Assembly: GCF_008634025.1 (NCBI RefSeq)
Contig: NZ_PDCM01000002.1
Coordinates: 1,178,001 to 1,242,000 of the forward strand
From: Streptomyces albofaciens JCM 4342
Lineage (GTDB): Bacteria > Actinomycetota > Actinomycetes > Streptomycetales > Streptomycetaceae
Direction of reading: 5' to 3'
DNA: 64,000 bases
The notes under the pieces were generated by a model. That model saw only the letters and a list, made by a program, of their open reading frames with translations, did no database searches and was not told the origin of the DNA. Positions 34,082 through 42,879 of the stretch are shown one piece after another. The position numbers were made by a program, and so were the translations under genes. The first letter of the stretch is position 1. The number at the start of each line of letters is the position of its first letter.

Positions 34082-35245
34082 ATGTCCGGTCACGATCCGC
34101 TCTCCCCCGAAGAACGTGCCGTCGTCGACGTCGTCCGGGACTTCGTGGACCGCGATGTGCGGCCTGCGGCGCGGGAGTTGGAGCACGCCGACCGCTACCC
34201 GGAACAGCTCGTCGAGCGGATGAAGCAGCTCGGTGTCTTCGGGCTCGCGGTGCCCGCCCCGTACGGTCCCGCCGCCGTCTCCGCGCCGTGCTTCGCCCTG
34301 GTCACCGAGGAGCTGGCGCGCGGCTGGATGAGCCTGGCCGGCGCCATGGGCGGCCATACGGTGGTGTGCTCGCTGCTCGTCCGGTACGGCACGCCGGAGC
34401 AGCGCGAGCGCTGGCTGCCGCGGCTGGCCACCGGTGAGGTGCGGGCCGCGATGGCGCTCACCGAGCCGGGCGGCGGCTCGGACCTCCAGGCGCTGCGCAC
34501 CACCGCGCGCCGCGCGGCCGACGGCACGTACGTCGTCCACGGCGCCAAGACCTGGATCACCAACGCCCGCCGCGCCGGACTGATCGCGCTGCTGGTGAAG
34601 ACCGACCCGGCGGCCGATCCCGCGCACCGCGGCATGTCCGTCCTGCTGGCCGAGCACGGTCCGGGGATGACCGTCTCGCGCGATCTGCCGAAGCTGGGCT
34701 ACAAGGGCGTGGAGAGCTGTGAGCTGGCGTTCGACGGCTTCCGGGTGCCCGGGGACGCGCTGCTCGGCGGGCAGGAGGGGCGGGGGTTCGGGCAGATGAT
34801 GCGCGGGCTGGAGATCGGCCGTATCCAGGTCGCCGCGCGGGCGGTGGGTGTCGGGCGGGCCGCGTTCGAGGATTCCGTACGGTACGCGCGGGAGCGGGAG
34901 AGTTTCGGCAGGCCGATCTGGCGGCACCAGGCGGTCGGCAGCCTGCTGGCGGAGATGGCCACATCGCTGTCGGCGGCGCGCCAGCTGGTCCTGCACGCGG
35001 CGCGGACGTACGACTGCGGGCGGCGGGCCGACCTGGAGGCGGGCATGGCGAAGCTGTTCGCGTCCGAGACGGCGATGCGCATCGCGCTGGACGCGGTGCG
35101 GGTGCACGGCGGGTACGGCTATTCCACCGAGTTCGACGTGGAGCGGTACTTCCGCGACGCGCCGCTGATGATCGTCGGCGAGGGGACCAACGAGATCCAG
35201 AAGGAGGTGATCGTGCGGCAGCTGATGCGGCGCGGCGGGCTGTGA
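34082..35245 (+). CDS. acyl-CoA dehydrogenase
   Basis: A 387-residue FAD-dependent acyl-CoA dehydrogenase. MALTEPGGGSDLQAL and KTWITNARRAG are the flavin-binding segments, and RVHGGYGYSTEFDVERYFRDA with VGEGTNEIQ is the C-terminal signature; a glutamate at the usual catalytic position lies in the latter (GEGTNE region). It introduces the alpha-beta double bond in an acyl-CoA. GGAGG lies 7 bases before the ATG. It converges on an acyl-CoA synthetase gene 21 bases away; the two could act on the same acid, the synthetase making the CoA ester. Chain type unknown. Confidence 0.92.
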   Translation: MSGHDPLSPEERAVVDVVRDFVDRDVRPAARELEHADRYPEQLVERMKQLGVFGLAVPAPYGPAAVSAPCFALVTEELARGWMSLAGAMGGHTVVCSLLVRYGTPEQRERWLPRLATGEVRAAMALTEPGGGSDLQALRTTARRAADGTYVVHGAKTWITNARRAGLIALLVKTDPAADPAHRGMSVLLAEHGPGMTVSRDLPKLGYKGVESCELAFDGFRVPGDALLGGQEGRGFGQMMRGLEIGRIQVAARAVGVGRAAFEDSVRYARERESFGRPIWRHQAVGSLLAEMATSLSAARQLVLHAARTYDCGRRADLEAGMAKLFASETAMRIALDAVRVHGGYGYSTEFDVERYFRDAPLMIVGEGTNEIQKEVIVRQLMRRGGL

Positions 35246-35266
35246 GCGGGCGCGCGGCCGGGCCGG

Positions 35267-36817
35267 TCAGATCGCGCGGTCGCGCCCGGCCCAGTACGGC
35301 TCGCGCAGCCGCCGTTTGAACAGCTTGCCGGACTCGTCGCGCGGCAGGCTCTCCTCGAAGACCACCACCTTGGGCACCTTGTACGAGGCGAGCCGGTCGG
35401 CGACCTGGGCCCGTACGTCCTCGGCGGTGAGCCCGGCGCCCGGCTCCGGCTGGACGTGCGCGGCGAGCGCTTCGCCGTACTCCTCGTCGGGGATGCCGAA
35501 GACGGCCACGTCCCGCACCCCGTCGAGGCCGAGCAGGCAGCCCTCGATCTCGGCCGGGTAGATGTTGACGCCGCCGGATATGACCAGGTCGCTGCGGCGG
35601 TCGCTGAGGTAGAGGTAGCCGTCCGCGTCGAGGTGGCCGATGTCGCCGATCGTGACGAAGCCGGGCATCCGCTCGGCCTCCATCGCCGCGCGCCCGGCGG
35701 GGTCGCCGAGATAGGTGAACTGCGGCCAGGTGTCGGCCGGCTTGAGGTAGACCTCGCCGGTGCGGCCGGTGGGCAGCGGCGCCCCGTCGGGGCCCAGGAC
35801 CGCCACCGCCGAGGTCTCCACGGCCCGGCCGACCGTACCGGGGTGCGCCAGCCACTCCCGGCTGTCGCACCAGGTCACGGCGCCGGTCTCGCTGCCGCCG
35901 TAGTACTCGCGCAGGATCGGCCCCAGCCAGTCGATCATGGCGTGCTTGACGTGCGGCGGACACGGCGCGGCGGCGTGCACCACGGAGGTGAGCGAGGACA
36001 GGTCGTAGCGCTCGCGGACCTCCTTGGGCAGCCGCAGCAGCCGTACGAACATGGTCGGCACCAGCTGCGTCTGCTCGATGCGGTGGCGCTCGACCAGCCG
36101 CAGGAACTCCTCGGCGTCGAAGCGCGGCATCAGGGTGATGTCCAGGCCGCCGGCCAGGGCGAGGACGGCGTGCTGGCTGGGTGAGGCGTGGTAGAGCGGC
36201 GCGGGGATCAGGGTGCGGCCGCCGGGGCGCACCGCGAAGTATTCGAGGAACTTTGCCACCGATTCGGCGAGTTGTTCCTCGCCGACCGGATCGCGCAGCA
36301 CGCCCTTCGGGCGGCCGGTGGTCCCGGAGCTGTAGATGACGGTGGAGGGGCGGCGGGCGGCGGCCCCGGCGAGCGGCGGGTGCCCGGCGAGCCAGGTGTC
36401 CAGGAGCGGGTGGCCGCCGGTCACCGGCGGGCGCGGGAAGCCGCAGGCCGCGGCGACGCCGTCGGGCACCGGCACCTCGACGAGGCGGGCCCGGCCGGGC
36501 AGCGCGGCGGCGACGCCGGGCAGCAGGTCGGTGTGCGCGAAGACGACCTTGCTGCCGCTGTCGCCGAGCACATGGCGCAGCTCGTCGTGCCGGAAGTGCC
36601 AGTTGACGGGGACGGCCGAGGCGCCGAGCCGGGCCGCCCCGGCGGCGATCTCCAGGTGCGCGGGTTCGTTGCGCAGCACGATCGCGATGCGCTCCCCGGG
36701 TTCGACGCCCAGGGCGCGCAGGCCGGACGCGATGCGCGCGGCACGTTCCTGGAACGCGGGGTACGAGCGCTCCACCCCGGCGCAGCGGATGGCGGGGGGC
36801 GTGGCGGCGACGTCCAT
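35267..36817 (-). CDS. acyl-CoA synthetase (AMP-forming)
   Basis: A 516-residue adenylate-forming ligase. The P-loop is TVIYSSGTTGRPKGVL near residue 157, the A5 motif is YYGGSETGAVTW, A7 is GDIGHLDADGYLYLSDR, A8 RSDLVISGGVNIYPAEIE, and the A10 lysine is in DESGKLFKRRL. It activates a carboxylic acid to the CoA thioester; the sequence fits FadD-like long- or medium-chain ligases. ATG 36817 has GGAGG. The inverted repeat TGCTGACaagccGTCAGCA (36880-36898) about 63 bases upstream is a likely repressor site. Confidence 0.92.
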   Translation of the reverse strand: MDVAATPPAIRCAGVERSYPAFQERAARIASGLRALGVEPGERIAIVLRNEPAHLEIAAGAARLGASAVPVNWHFRHDELRHVLGDSGSKVVFAHTDLLPGVAAALPGRARLVEVPVPDGVAAACGFPRPPVTGGHPLLDTWLAGHPPLAGAAARRPSTVIYSSGTTGRPKGVLRDPVGEEQLAESVAKFLEYFAVRPGGRTLIPAPLYHASPSQHAVLALAGGLDITLMPRFDAEEFLRLVERHRIEQTQLVPTMFVRLLRLPKEVRERYDLSSLTSVVHAAAPCPPHVKHAMIDWLGPILREYYGGSETGAVTWCDSREWLAHPGTVGRAVETSAVAVLGPDGAPLPTGRTGEVYLKPADTWPQFTYLGDPAGRAAMEAERMPGFVTIGDIGHLDADGYLYLSDRRSDLVISGGVNIYPAEIEGCLLGLDGVRDVAVFGIPDEEYGEALAAHVQPEPGAGLTAEDVRAQVADRLASYKVPKVVVFEESLPRDESGKLFKRRLREPYWAGRDRAI

Positions 36818-37153
36818 GTAGCCTCCAGACAGTTGCGGCTCGCGCCCATTGAACAGGTGCTTCCGCCTGCCCGCCAGGGTGCTGACAAGCCGTCAGCAGC
36901 GGAGGGGGCGGGGCGCCGGCGAGGCTCCTGGCCCTCGGGGAGCATCCGAACGGAAATCGGCGGTATGCGTCGCCCCCGATCACGGTCCCCGGCTGGGCGG
37001 CCCGCCGTCTTCGCCGGAACCAACCTCAACGAGGAATACGCGACACCTCACCATGCGAGCCCACCGGTCGAGGCCGGAGGAGGCGCGTGGCCCTCACCCA
37101 CCCGCCCGGACCGCACGTGTGCTCACGTGTCGCCGGTGATCACCCGCCTGCGA
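36818..37153. other. 336-bp intergenic region upstream of the acyl-CoA synthetase
   Basis: Contains the 7-base-arm inverted repeat TGCTGACaagccGTCAGCA (36880-36898) and two CACGTG motifs near 37110-37130. No coding ORF is supported; a plus-strand frame at 36849-37139 has unsuitable codon usage. Confidence 0.5.
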
Positions 37154-38071
37154 TCACGTGCGCATTCGCGAACGGTACTCGCCCGGGGACATGCCGCGGG
37201 CACGTCGGAAGGCCCGGCTGAAAGCGTGCGGAGAGGCGTAGCCGACCGCGCCGGAGACCGACTCGACCGGCTCGTCGGTGTCGCGGAGCCGGACGGACGC
37301 CAGGTCCATGCGCCACTGCGTCACGTAGGCGCCCGGCGTCTGTCCGAGCGCGGAGCGGAAGCGCCTGGACAGTGTCGTCCGGGAGACCGCCGTCGCGGCC
37401 GCCAGTGCCTCGGTGGTCCAGGGGTGTTCCGGTCGGGCGTGGACCCGTGCCAGGGCGTCGCGCACGACCGGATCGCGCATCGCGCCCAGCCATGAGCCGG
37501 GCCGCTCCTCCGGGTGGCGGGCCAGCCAGACGCGTATGAACTGGACGAGCAGCAGGTCGACGATGCTGTTGACGGCGGCGGTGGTACCGATCTGCGGCTG
37601 GGCGAGCTCCGCCGTGAGCAGCTCGACGGTGTTCTTGAGCTGTGCGTTCTCCCGGCTTGTGACGTGCATCGGCCGGACGAGGGAGGTGAGCACCGGCGTG
37701 CTCACCTCCGGGTCCTGCTCATAGCGCAGGACGAGCACTTCCGTCTGCGCCGGCGTGGAGCCCAGGTGCAGGGCGCTGCCGTCGGTGAGGGCCTGGTCCG
37801 CCGCCTTCCGGTCACAGGGACTCAGCGTCGTGCCCGCCCCGCCGGCTATCCCGTGGGCGGTGCCCGGCGCCAACAGGACGGCGTCCCCTGCCCGCACCTC
37901 CAGGGGGCTCCCGCCCGGGACGTGGAGCCACATGGCGCCACGGGAGACCACGTGCAGTGCCGCTGCCGGGGAGGACTCCAGCCTCAGGCCCCAGGTTCCT
38001 CCGGCCTTCAGTACGACCCCGAGCGCCCCTCGCGCACCCGATACGCGCAAGGCCTCCGCGAGTACGTCCAT
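37154..38071 (-). CDS. AraC family regulator with cupin domain
   Basis: A 305-residue regulator. Residues about 1-190 are a cupin-type sensor (RVSGARGALGVVLKAGG, then LHVVSRGAMWLHV); residues 205-300 hold two HTH motifs (AAATAVSRTTLSRRFRSALG and SVSGAVGYASPHAFSRAFRR) with the AraC signature. Cupin_6 AraC proteins in actinomycetes often control adjacent oxidoreductases. The start ATG at 38071 has GAAGGG upstream; the frame is open to 38860 but overlaps the preceding gene. It lies 23 bases after the quinone oxidoreductase stop and is probably in the same operon. Confidence 0.9.
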   Translation of the reverse strand: MDVLAEALRVSGARGALGVVLKAGGTWGLRLESSPAAALHVVSRGAMWLHVPGGSPLEVRAGDAVLLAPGTAHGIAGGAGTTLSPCDRKAADQALTDGSALHLGSTPAQTEVLVLRYEQDPEVSTPVLTSLVRPMHVTSRENAQLKNTVELLTAELAQPQIGTTAAVNSIVDLLLVQFIRVWLARHPEERPGSWLGAMRDPVVRDALARVHARPEHPWTTEALAAATAVSRTTLSRRFRSALGQTPGAYVTQWRMDLASVRLRDTDEPVESVSGAVGYASPHAFSRAFRRARGMSPGEYRSRMRT

Positions 38072-38094
38072 CGTTCCCTTCTCGTCGACGGGTG

Positions 38095-39003
38095 TCAGAC
38101 CACGTCGAGAACTATCTTTCCGTGCACCTTCCGCGCGAACAGTGCCCGGACGGCGTCGTCCACGTCCTGCCAGTCGCCCCGCAGTCCGACCGGCGCCGAG
38201 AGCCTCCCGGCGGCCATGAGGCCCAGCAGGTCCGTCAGCTCCCCGCTGGTCGGCGTCATGTCGCCGTAGGTGGCGATGGTGCGGGGTTCGCCGAAGCCGA
38301 ACAAGGTCCCGGACGGGAACGTGGTGTCCTGTCCCGAGGAGTAACCGACCAGGTGGATGGTGCCGCCCTCGGCGAGGGAACTCCACGCCTGGGCCACCAG
38401 CGGCCCGCCGACCGTGTCCAGGACGAGGTCGAACCGGCACTCGGTCCCGGCCAGGTCGGTCAGGACCTGTTCGGCCCCGAGTTCGCGGAGACCGGCGGCC
38501 CGGTCCGGCGAACCCACGAGTGCCGTCACCCGGGCGCCCGCCAGCGCCGCCAGCTGGACGGCGAAGTGCCCCACGCCCCCGCTGGCGCCGGTGACCAGGA
38601 CGTCGCGCGCCAGCACGGAACGCTTGCGCAGCACCCGCAGTGCGGTGACTCCGGCGATCCCCAGCGCGGCGGCGTCGGCCAGCTCCACACTCTCGGGGAC
38701 GGTGCCGAGCGAGGCGGTGCTGACCGCCGCCCGCTCCGCCCACGCGTGGGGGGACATCCCCAGCGCGACGCGCGTACCTTCGGGTGGCCCCGAGCCGTCG
38801 GATGCGGCGCGCACCACGACGCCGGCCGCGTCGTGACCGTGCACAGCGCCGGCCGGCCACTGGTCCACGTAATTCAGCTCTCCGAAGTTGAGACCGATGT
38901 GCCGTATGTCGACCAACGCCTCGTCGCCGGACGGCACGGGCTCATCGACATCGGCGAACCGGACGGGTCCGGCCTCGCCGTGATCGACCACCAGGGCGCG
39001 CAT
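38095..39003 (-). CDS. zinc-free MDR / quinone oxidoreductase
   Basis: A 302-residue medium-chain dehydrogenase without zinc ligands. The N-terminal half has GLNFGELNYVDQWPAGAV and HGHDAAGVVV; the NADPH motif is VTGASGGVGHFAVQLAAL near residue 133. Closest group is quinone oxidoreductase/enoyl reductase-like. It would reduce quinones or activated alkenes with NADPH. It is upstream of and probably co-transcribed with the AraC-cupin regulator, which may sense its substrate. Start 39003 has AGAAGGAA upstream. Confidence 0.88.
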   Translation of the reverse strand: MRALVVDHGEAGPVRFADVDEPVPSGDEALVDIRHIGLNFGELNYVDQWPAGAVHGHDAAGVVVRAASDGSGPPEGTRVALGMSPHAWAERAAVSTASLGTVPESVELADAAALGIAGVTALRVLRKRSVLARDVLVTGASGGVGHFAVQLAALAGARVTALVGSPDRAAGLRELGAEQVLTDLAGTECRFDLVLDTVGGPLVAQAWSSLAEGGTIHLVGYSSGQDTTFPSGTLFGFGEPRTIATYGDMTPTSGELTDLLGLMAAGRLSAPVGLRGDWQDVDDAVRALFARKVHGKIVLDVV

Positions 39004-39261
39004 GGGGATGTTTCCTTCTCTCGTGGATGCGCCTGAACACTCGGCGCGGCAGTGGACGGAGTGCGCGAATGCCGCACGCCGCCGCCTTGAAAACCCTACG
39101 CAGGACCAGCTCAGCGACCAGTCCCAGGAGAGTCGATCAGTTGACGATCTGTGTCGGTGTTCCCGGCGCCGGAGCGGCGGCCGCGCCTGCTGTGTCCGTC
39201 GTGAACACGACCGTGCGTCGCGCCGCGGTCGCTGCCGTACCCGCTTCTATCCTCGGTGGAC

Positions 39262-39885
39262 ATGAGCCAACACGAAAAGGACACGAACGGTTCCGGAAAG
39301 GGCGGAACGGGTGACCACGCTGTGCTGCTGCGCCGGCACGGTGAGGCCATCGCCCTGTTCGGGAGCCGGGTCCACCGGGTGCGCGCCGGTCAGTGGGACG
39401 ACCCGACGCCGTGCGCCGAGTGGACGGTGCGCGATCTGGTCGGCCACCTGACGGTGGAACAGCTGTGGGTGCCGCGCCTGGTACGGGACGGCGCCACGAT
39501 CGAGGAGGTGGGGGACGACTACGACGGCGACCGGCTCGGCGACGACCCGGCCGGGGCGTGGGACCGCGCGGCGGTGGCCGCGGTGGCGGCGTTCTCCGAG
39601 CCGGGCGCGCTGGACCGGACGGTGCACCTGTCCTCGGGGGATAGCCCGGCCGCGGCCTACTGCTCGCAGATGACGATGGACGCGGTGGTCCACTCCTGGG
39701 ACCTGTCGCGGGCCATCGGCACGGACGAGCGGCTGCCGCCGGAGCTGGCGAGCGCCGCGCTGCGCGAGGTCGAGCCGTACGCGGACGAACTCGCGGCCAC
39801 GTCCATGTTCGCCGACCCCGTCACGCCGCCGCCCGGGGCGGACGACCTGACCCGGCTGCTGTGCCTGCTGGGCCGCCGACCGTGA
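39262..39885 (+). CDS. TIGR03086 / mycothiol-dependent maleylpyruvate isomerase-like protein
   Basis: A 207-residue protein of the DinB/MDMPI superfamily. DPTPCAEWTVRDLVGHLTVEQLWV is the N-terminal block with the first metal histidine, and MDAVVHSWDLSRAIG carries the others. Family members use mycothiol or an unknown thiol with a divalent metal; function is not known for TIGR03086. ATG 39262 is chosen because the -10-like TATCCT (39248-39253) ends 8 bases before it; a GTG two codons earlier is only 2 bases from the box. A large hairpin terminates it. Confidence 0.83.
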   Translation: MSQHEKDTNGSGKGGTGDHAVLLRRHGEAIALFGSRVHRVRAGQWDDPTPCAEWTVRDLVGHLTVEQLWVPRLVRDGATIEEVGDDYDGDRLGDDPAGAWDRAAVAAVAAFSEPGALDRTVHLSSGDSPAAAYCSQMTMDAVVHSWDLSRAIGTDERLPPELASAALREVEPYADELAATSMFADPVTPPPGADDLTRLLCLLGRRP

Positions 39886-39911
39886 ACCTCCGGCGGCGCC
39901 GGGAGGACGGC

Positions 39912-39962
39912 GGCCGGCCGGTGTCCGCGGGCGCCCGGGCCCGCGGAGGCCGGTCGGCCGGT
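39912..39962. terminator. large GC hairpin between convergent genes
   Basis: TCCGCGGGC (39924-39932) pairs with GCCCGCGGA (39939-39947) over a 6-base loop, and the flanks extend the stem imperfectly. Confidence 0.55.
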
Positions 39963-39974
39963 GCGCCGGGGCGG

Positions 39975-40160
39975 TCAGTCGATGCCGCGGAAGATGTGGG
40001 GCTCGGCCGGGTCGTCGTCGCAGCCGGCGACTCTGACCGGGACACAGCGGCCCCAGACCTCCAGATTGCGGACTTCCCTGATCCGGCCCGGTCGCTCGCT
40101 CCGCTTGGGCCGCGGCTCTTTGCGTTGCGCGTTTTCCAATGCCACCACGCACTCCTTCAT
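39975..40160 (-). CDS. small conserved-looking hypothetical protein
   Basis: A 61-residue ORF reading from MKECVVALENAQRKEP to EPHIFRGID, basic in the first half and acidic at the end, with two cysteines. No family is recognised. In support: 85% of third positions are G or C, a terminator hairpin follows the stop, and GGAAG lies 10 bases before the ATG. Against: the frame stays open to 40412 and the upstream part is less GC3 biased, so the start could be earlier. A 10-base palindrome TTACCGGTAA at 40319-40328 lies in the AT-richer upstream segment. Confidence 0.4.
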   Translation of the reverse strand: MKECVVALENAQRKEPRPKRSERPGRIREVRNLEVWGRCVPVRVAGCDDDPAEPHIFRGID

Positions 40161-40484
40161 CAAGGGGACACTTCCGACGCGGTGGCGCCTTCGTACGAAC
40201 CGGGACATCTGCCAGGGTTCGTGGCGCTTCCCGCGACGGGCCAAGGGTGTTGGCATCTCCCAGACAGGTCGTCCGTCGTCCACCAGATTAACGACCGCGA
40301 CGGATGCGCGCTCGACATTTACCGGTAATAGAGGCAAGTCGGGGGTAATGCCTAGATTCTGCCTGGGACCGCCCCGGGCAGAAGCCGGTGCCGCGTGCCT
40401 GCCCGGCGTCACCCGTTTGCCGTACGGGACGTGGCGCGGGGCCCGGGAACCGGCGGACGGCGGGTTCGCCTCCGGCCGCGGGCG

Positions 40485-41360
40485 CTATTTCAGCAGCCGG
40501 GACATCCGCCGGTCGGCCAGCGGCTTCCCGCCGGTCTGGCACGTGGGGCAGTACTGGAGCGAGGAATCGCTGAAGGAGACCTCGCGGATGGTGTCGCCGC
40601 AGACCGGGCACGGCTCGCCGGTCCGGCCGTGCACCCGCAGCCCGCTCTTCTTCTCCTTCTTGAGCTGCCCGGCGGCCACGCCCCGGGCCCGCTCCACCGC
40701 TGCCGTGAGCGTGTCCCGTACGGCGGTGTGGAGCCGGTCCGTGTCCTCGGCGTCGAGACGGGCCGCGGGCTTGAACGGCGACATGCGGGCCGCGTGCAGG
40801 ATCTCGTCCGAATAGGCGTTGCCGATTCCGGCCAGCACGCTCTGGTCGCGCAGGAAACCCTTGATCTGGCGCCGTTCCCCTTCGAGCAGGCCCGCCAGGG
40901 CCTCCCGCGTGAAGTCCGGGGCGAGCGGGTCGGGGCCCAGACGGGCGATGCCGGGGACCTCGGCGGGATCGGTCACGCAGTAGACGGCCAGGCGTTTTTG
41001 CGTACCGGCCTCGGTGAGGTCGAAGCCGGGCGCCGGGCCGTCCCCGTCGGCACTCAGCCGTACGCGCAGCGCCAGCGGGCCTTTGCCGGGGCGCGGCGGG
41101 ACCTGCGGCAGCGCGTCCTGCCAGCGCAGCCAGCCCGCGCGCGCCAGGTGGACGACGAGATGCAGGCCGCCGACGGTGAGGTCCAGGAACTTCCCGTGCC
41201 GCGCCACCGCCGTGACCGTGCCGCCTTCGAGGGCGGTCAGCGGCGGATCGTAGGTCTTGAGCACGTTGACGGCGGTCGGCTGGGCGCGTTCCAGGACGCG
41301 GCCGACGGCGTGGCCGTCGAGGAATTCCCGCAGGGCTTCGACTTCCGGCAGTTCGGGCAT
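40485..41360 (-). CDS. Fpg/Nei family DNA glycosylase
   Basis: A 291-residue bifunctional glycosylase/AP lyase. MPELPEVEALREFL supplies the catalytic Pro2 and Glu3; the beta-hairpin lysine is in ARHGKFLDL; the H2TH region is LRDQSVLAGIGNAYSDEIL; the C-terminal zinc finger is CPVCGDTIRE...YCPTCQTGG. All catalytic features are intact, so it should excise oxidised bases. GGAGG lies 4 bases before the ATG. The frame is open upstream to 41630, over the next gene. It is divergent from the lipase maturation factor gene; a functional link is not evident. Confidence 0.94.
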   Translation of the reverse strand: MPELPEVEALREFLDGHAVGRVLERAQPTAVNVLKTYDPPLTALEGGTVTAVARHGKFLDLTVGGLHLVVHLARAGWLRWQDALPQVPPRPGKGPLALRVRLSADGDGPAPGFDLTEAGTQKRLAVYCVTDPAEVPGIARLGPDPLAPDFTREALAGLLEGERRQIKGFLRDQSVLAGIGNAYSDEILHAARMSPFKPAARLDAEDTDRLHTAVRDTLTAAVERARGVAAGQLKKEKKSGLRVHGRTGEPCPVCGDTIREVSFSDSSLQYCPTCQTGGKPLADRRMSRLLK

Positions 41361-41457
41361 GCCTCCAGCCTGCACGGTGCGGCGGTCCGGTACATCTCGC
41401 GCGCGCCGCGTGCCGGACCGGCGGCAGGGCGCCCCGGCGGTGCTAGGGATAGGTCCT

Positions 41458-42879
41458 GTGGACTGGCTGACGGAGAGCGACGTGTGGCTGGGCCGGCTGG
41501 TGTTCCAGCGGCTGCTGGCCGTGCTGTACCTGGTGGCGTTCGTGGCGGCGGCGCGGCAGTTCCGCGCGCTGATGGGCGAGCGGGGCATGACGCCGGTGCC
41601 GGACTTCGTGCGCCGGGTGCCGTTCCGCAAGGCGCCGTCGGTGTTCCAGTGGCGTTACTCGGACCGGTTCTTCGCCCTGTGGTGCTGGGCCGGTGCCCTG
41701 CTGGCCCTGGCGGTGGCGGCCGGTGCGGCGGACGCCGTCCCGCTGGGGGCCGCGATGGCGATGTGGGCGGTGCTGTGGGCGATGTACCTGTCCGTCGTCA
41801 ACGTCGGGCAGACGTGGTACGGCTTCGGCTGGGAGTCCCTGCTGCTGGAGACCGGCTTCCTGGCCGTCTTCCTCGGCAACGACGACATCGCGCCGCCCGT
41901 GCTCGTCATGTGGCTGCTGCGGTGGCTGCTGTTCCGCGTGGAGTTCGGGGCCGGGCTGATCAAGATGCGCGGCGACCACTGCTGGCGCGATCTGACCTGC
42001 CTGTACTACCACCACGAGACCCAGCCCATGCCGGGCCCGCTGAGCTGGTTCTTCCACCGGCTGCCCAAGCCGCTGCACCGGGTCGAGACGGCCGCCAACC
42101 ACGTCGCGCAACTGGGCCTGCCGGTGCTGCTGTTCACCCCGCAGCCGGTGGCCGGCTGGGCGGCGCTGGGGATCGTCGTGACGCAGCTGTGGCTCGTGCT
42201 GTCCGGCAACTTCGCCTGGCTGAACTGGCTGACCATCGTCCTGGCCCTGTCCGCGGTGGACGGGTCCTGGATCGCCGAGCCGCCCGCGTTCGCCGCCACC
42301 CCGGCCTGGTTCGGCGTGCTGAGCGTGCTCCTCACCGCCTTCGTCGCCTACCGGAGCTACCGGCCCGTACGCAACCTGCTGTCCCGGCAGCAGGTGATGA
42401 ACACCTCCTTCGACCCGCTGCACCTGGTCAACTCCTACGGGGCGTTCGGCAGCGTCACCCGGGTGCGCCGGGAGATCGTGGTGGAGGGCACGGACTCGCC
42501 GGTGGCCTCGCCGGACGCGGTGTGGCGGGAGTACGGGTTCCGGGGCAAGCCGGGCGACGTACGGCGCATGCCGCGCCAGTACGCGCCGTACCATCTCCGG
42601 CTCGACTGGCTGATGTGGTTCGCGGCGCTCTCCCCCGCCTACGCGCGCAGTTGGTTCGGGCCGTTCGTGGAGCGCCTGCTGGCGAACGACCCCGACACGC
42701 TGCGGCTGCTGCGCCACAACCCGTTCCCGGACGCGCCGCCCGCGCTGGTGCGCGCCCGGCTGTTCCAGTACCGCTTCACGACGTGGCGGGAACGGCGGCA
42801 GACCGGTGCGTGGTGGCACCGTACGGAGCTGCGGGACTTCCTGAAGCCGACGGGAGCAGTTCGGCGCGGAAGGCGATGA
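41458..42879 (+). CDS. lipase maturation factor (LMF1-like) family membrane protein
   Basis: A 473-residue polytopic membrane protein. GQTWYGFGWESLLLETGFLAVF, RWLLFRVEFGAGLIKMRGD, and WRDLTCLYYHHETQPMP (parts quoted) are the core of the lipase maturation factor family known from the vertebrate ER. About seven hydrophobic helices occupy residues 10-310; the soluble C-terminal third (YGAFGSVTRVRREIVVEG, RPPR-like tail) is also family-typical. In bacteria the function is unknown; folding of a secreted lipase is a guess. GTG 41458 is chosen from the family start; a -10-like TAGGGA (41444-41449) lies 8 bases upstream. Its last 104 bases overlap the convergent TPR gene. Confidence 0.87.
   Translation: MDWLTESDVWLGRLVFQRLLAVLYLVAFVAAARQFRALMGERGMTPVPDFVRRVPFRKAPSVFQWRYSDRFFALWCWAGALLALAVAAGAADAVPLGAAMAMWAVLWAMYLSVVNVGQTWYGFGWESLLLETGFLAVFLGNDDIAPPVLVMWLLRWLLFRVEFGAGLIKMRGDHCWRDLTCLYYHHETQPMPGPLSWFFHRLPKPLHRVETAANHVAQLGLPVLLFTPQPVAGWAALGIVVTQLWLVLSGNFAWLNWLTIVLALSAVDGSWIAEPPAFAATPAWFGVLSVLLTAFVAYRSYRPVRNLLSRQQVMNTSFDPLHLVNSYGAFGSVTRVRREIVVEGTDSPVASPDAVWREYGFRGKPGDVRRMPRQYAPYHLRLDWLMWFAALSPAYARSWFGPFVERLLANDPDTLRLLRHNPFPDAPPALVRARLFQYRFTTWRERRQTGAWWHRTELRDFLKPTGAVRRGRR

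Noticed and set aside
36849..37139. 96-codon plus-strand ORF
   Set aside because: No ribosome site, Arg/Pro-rich, crosses a likely operator of the minus-strand gene.
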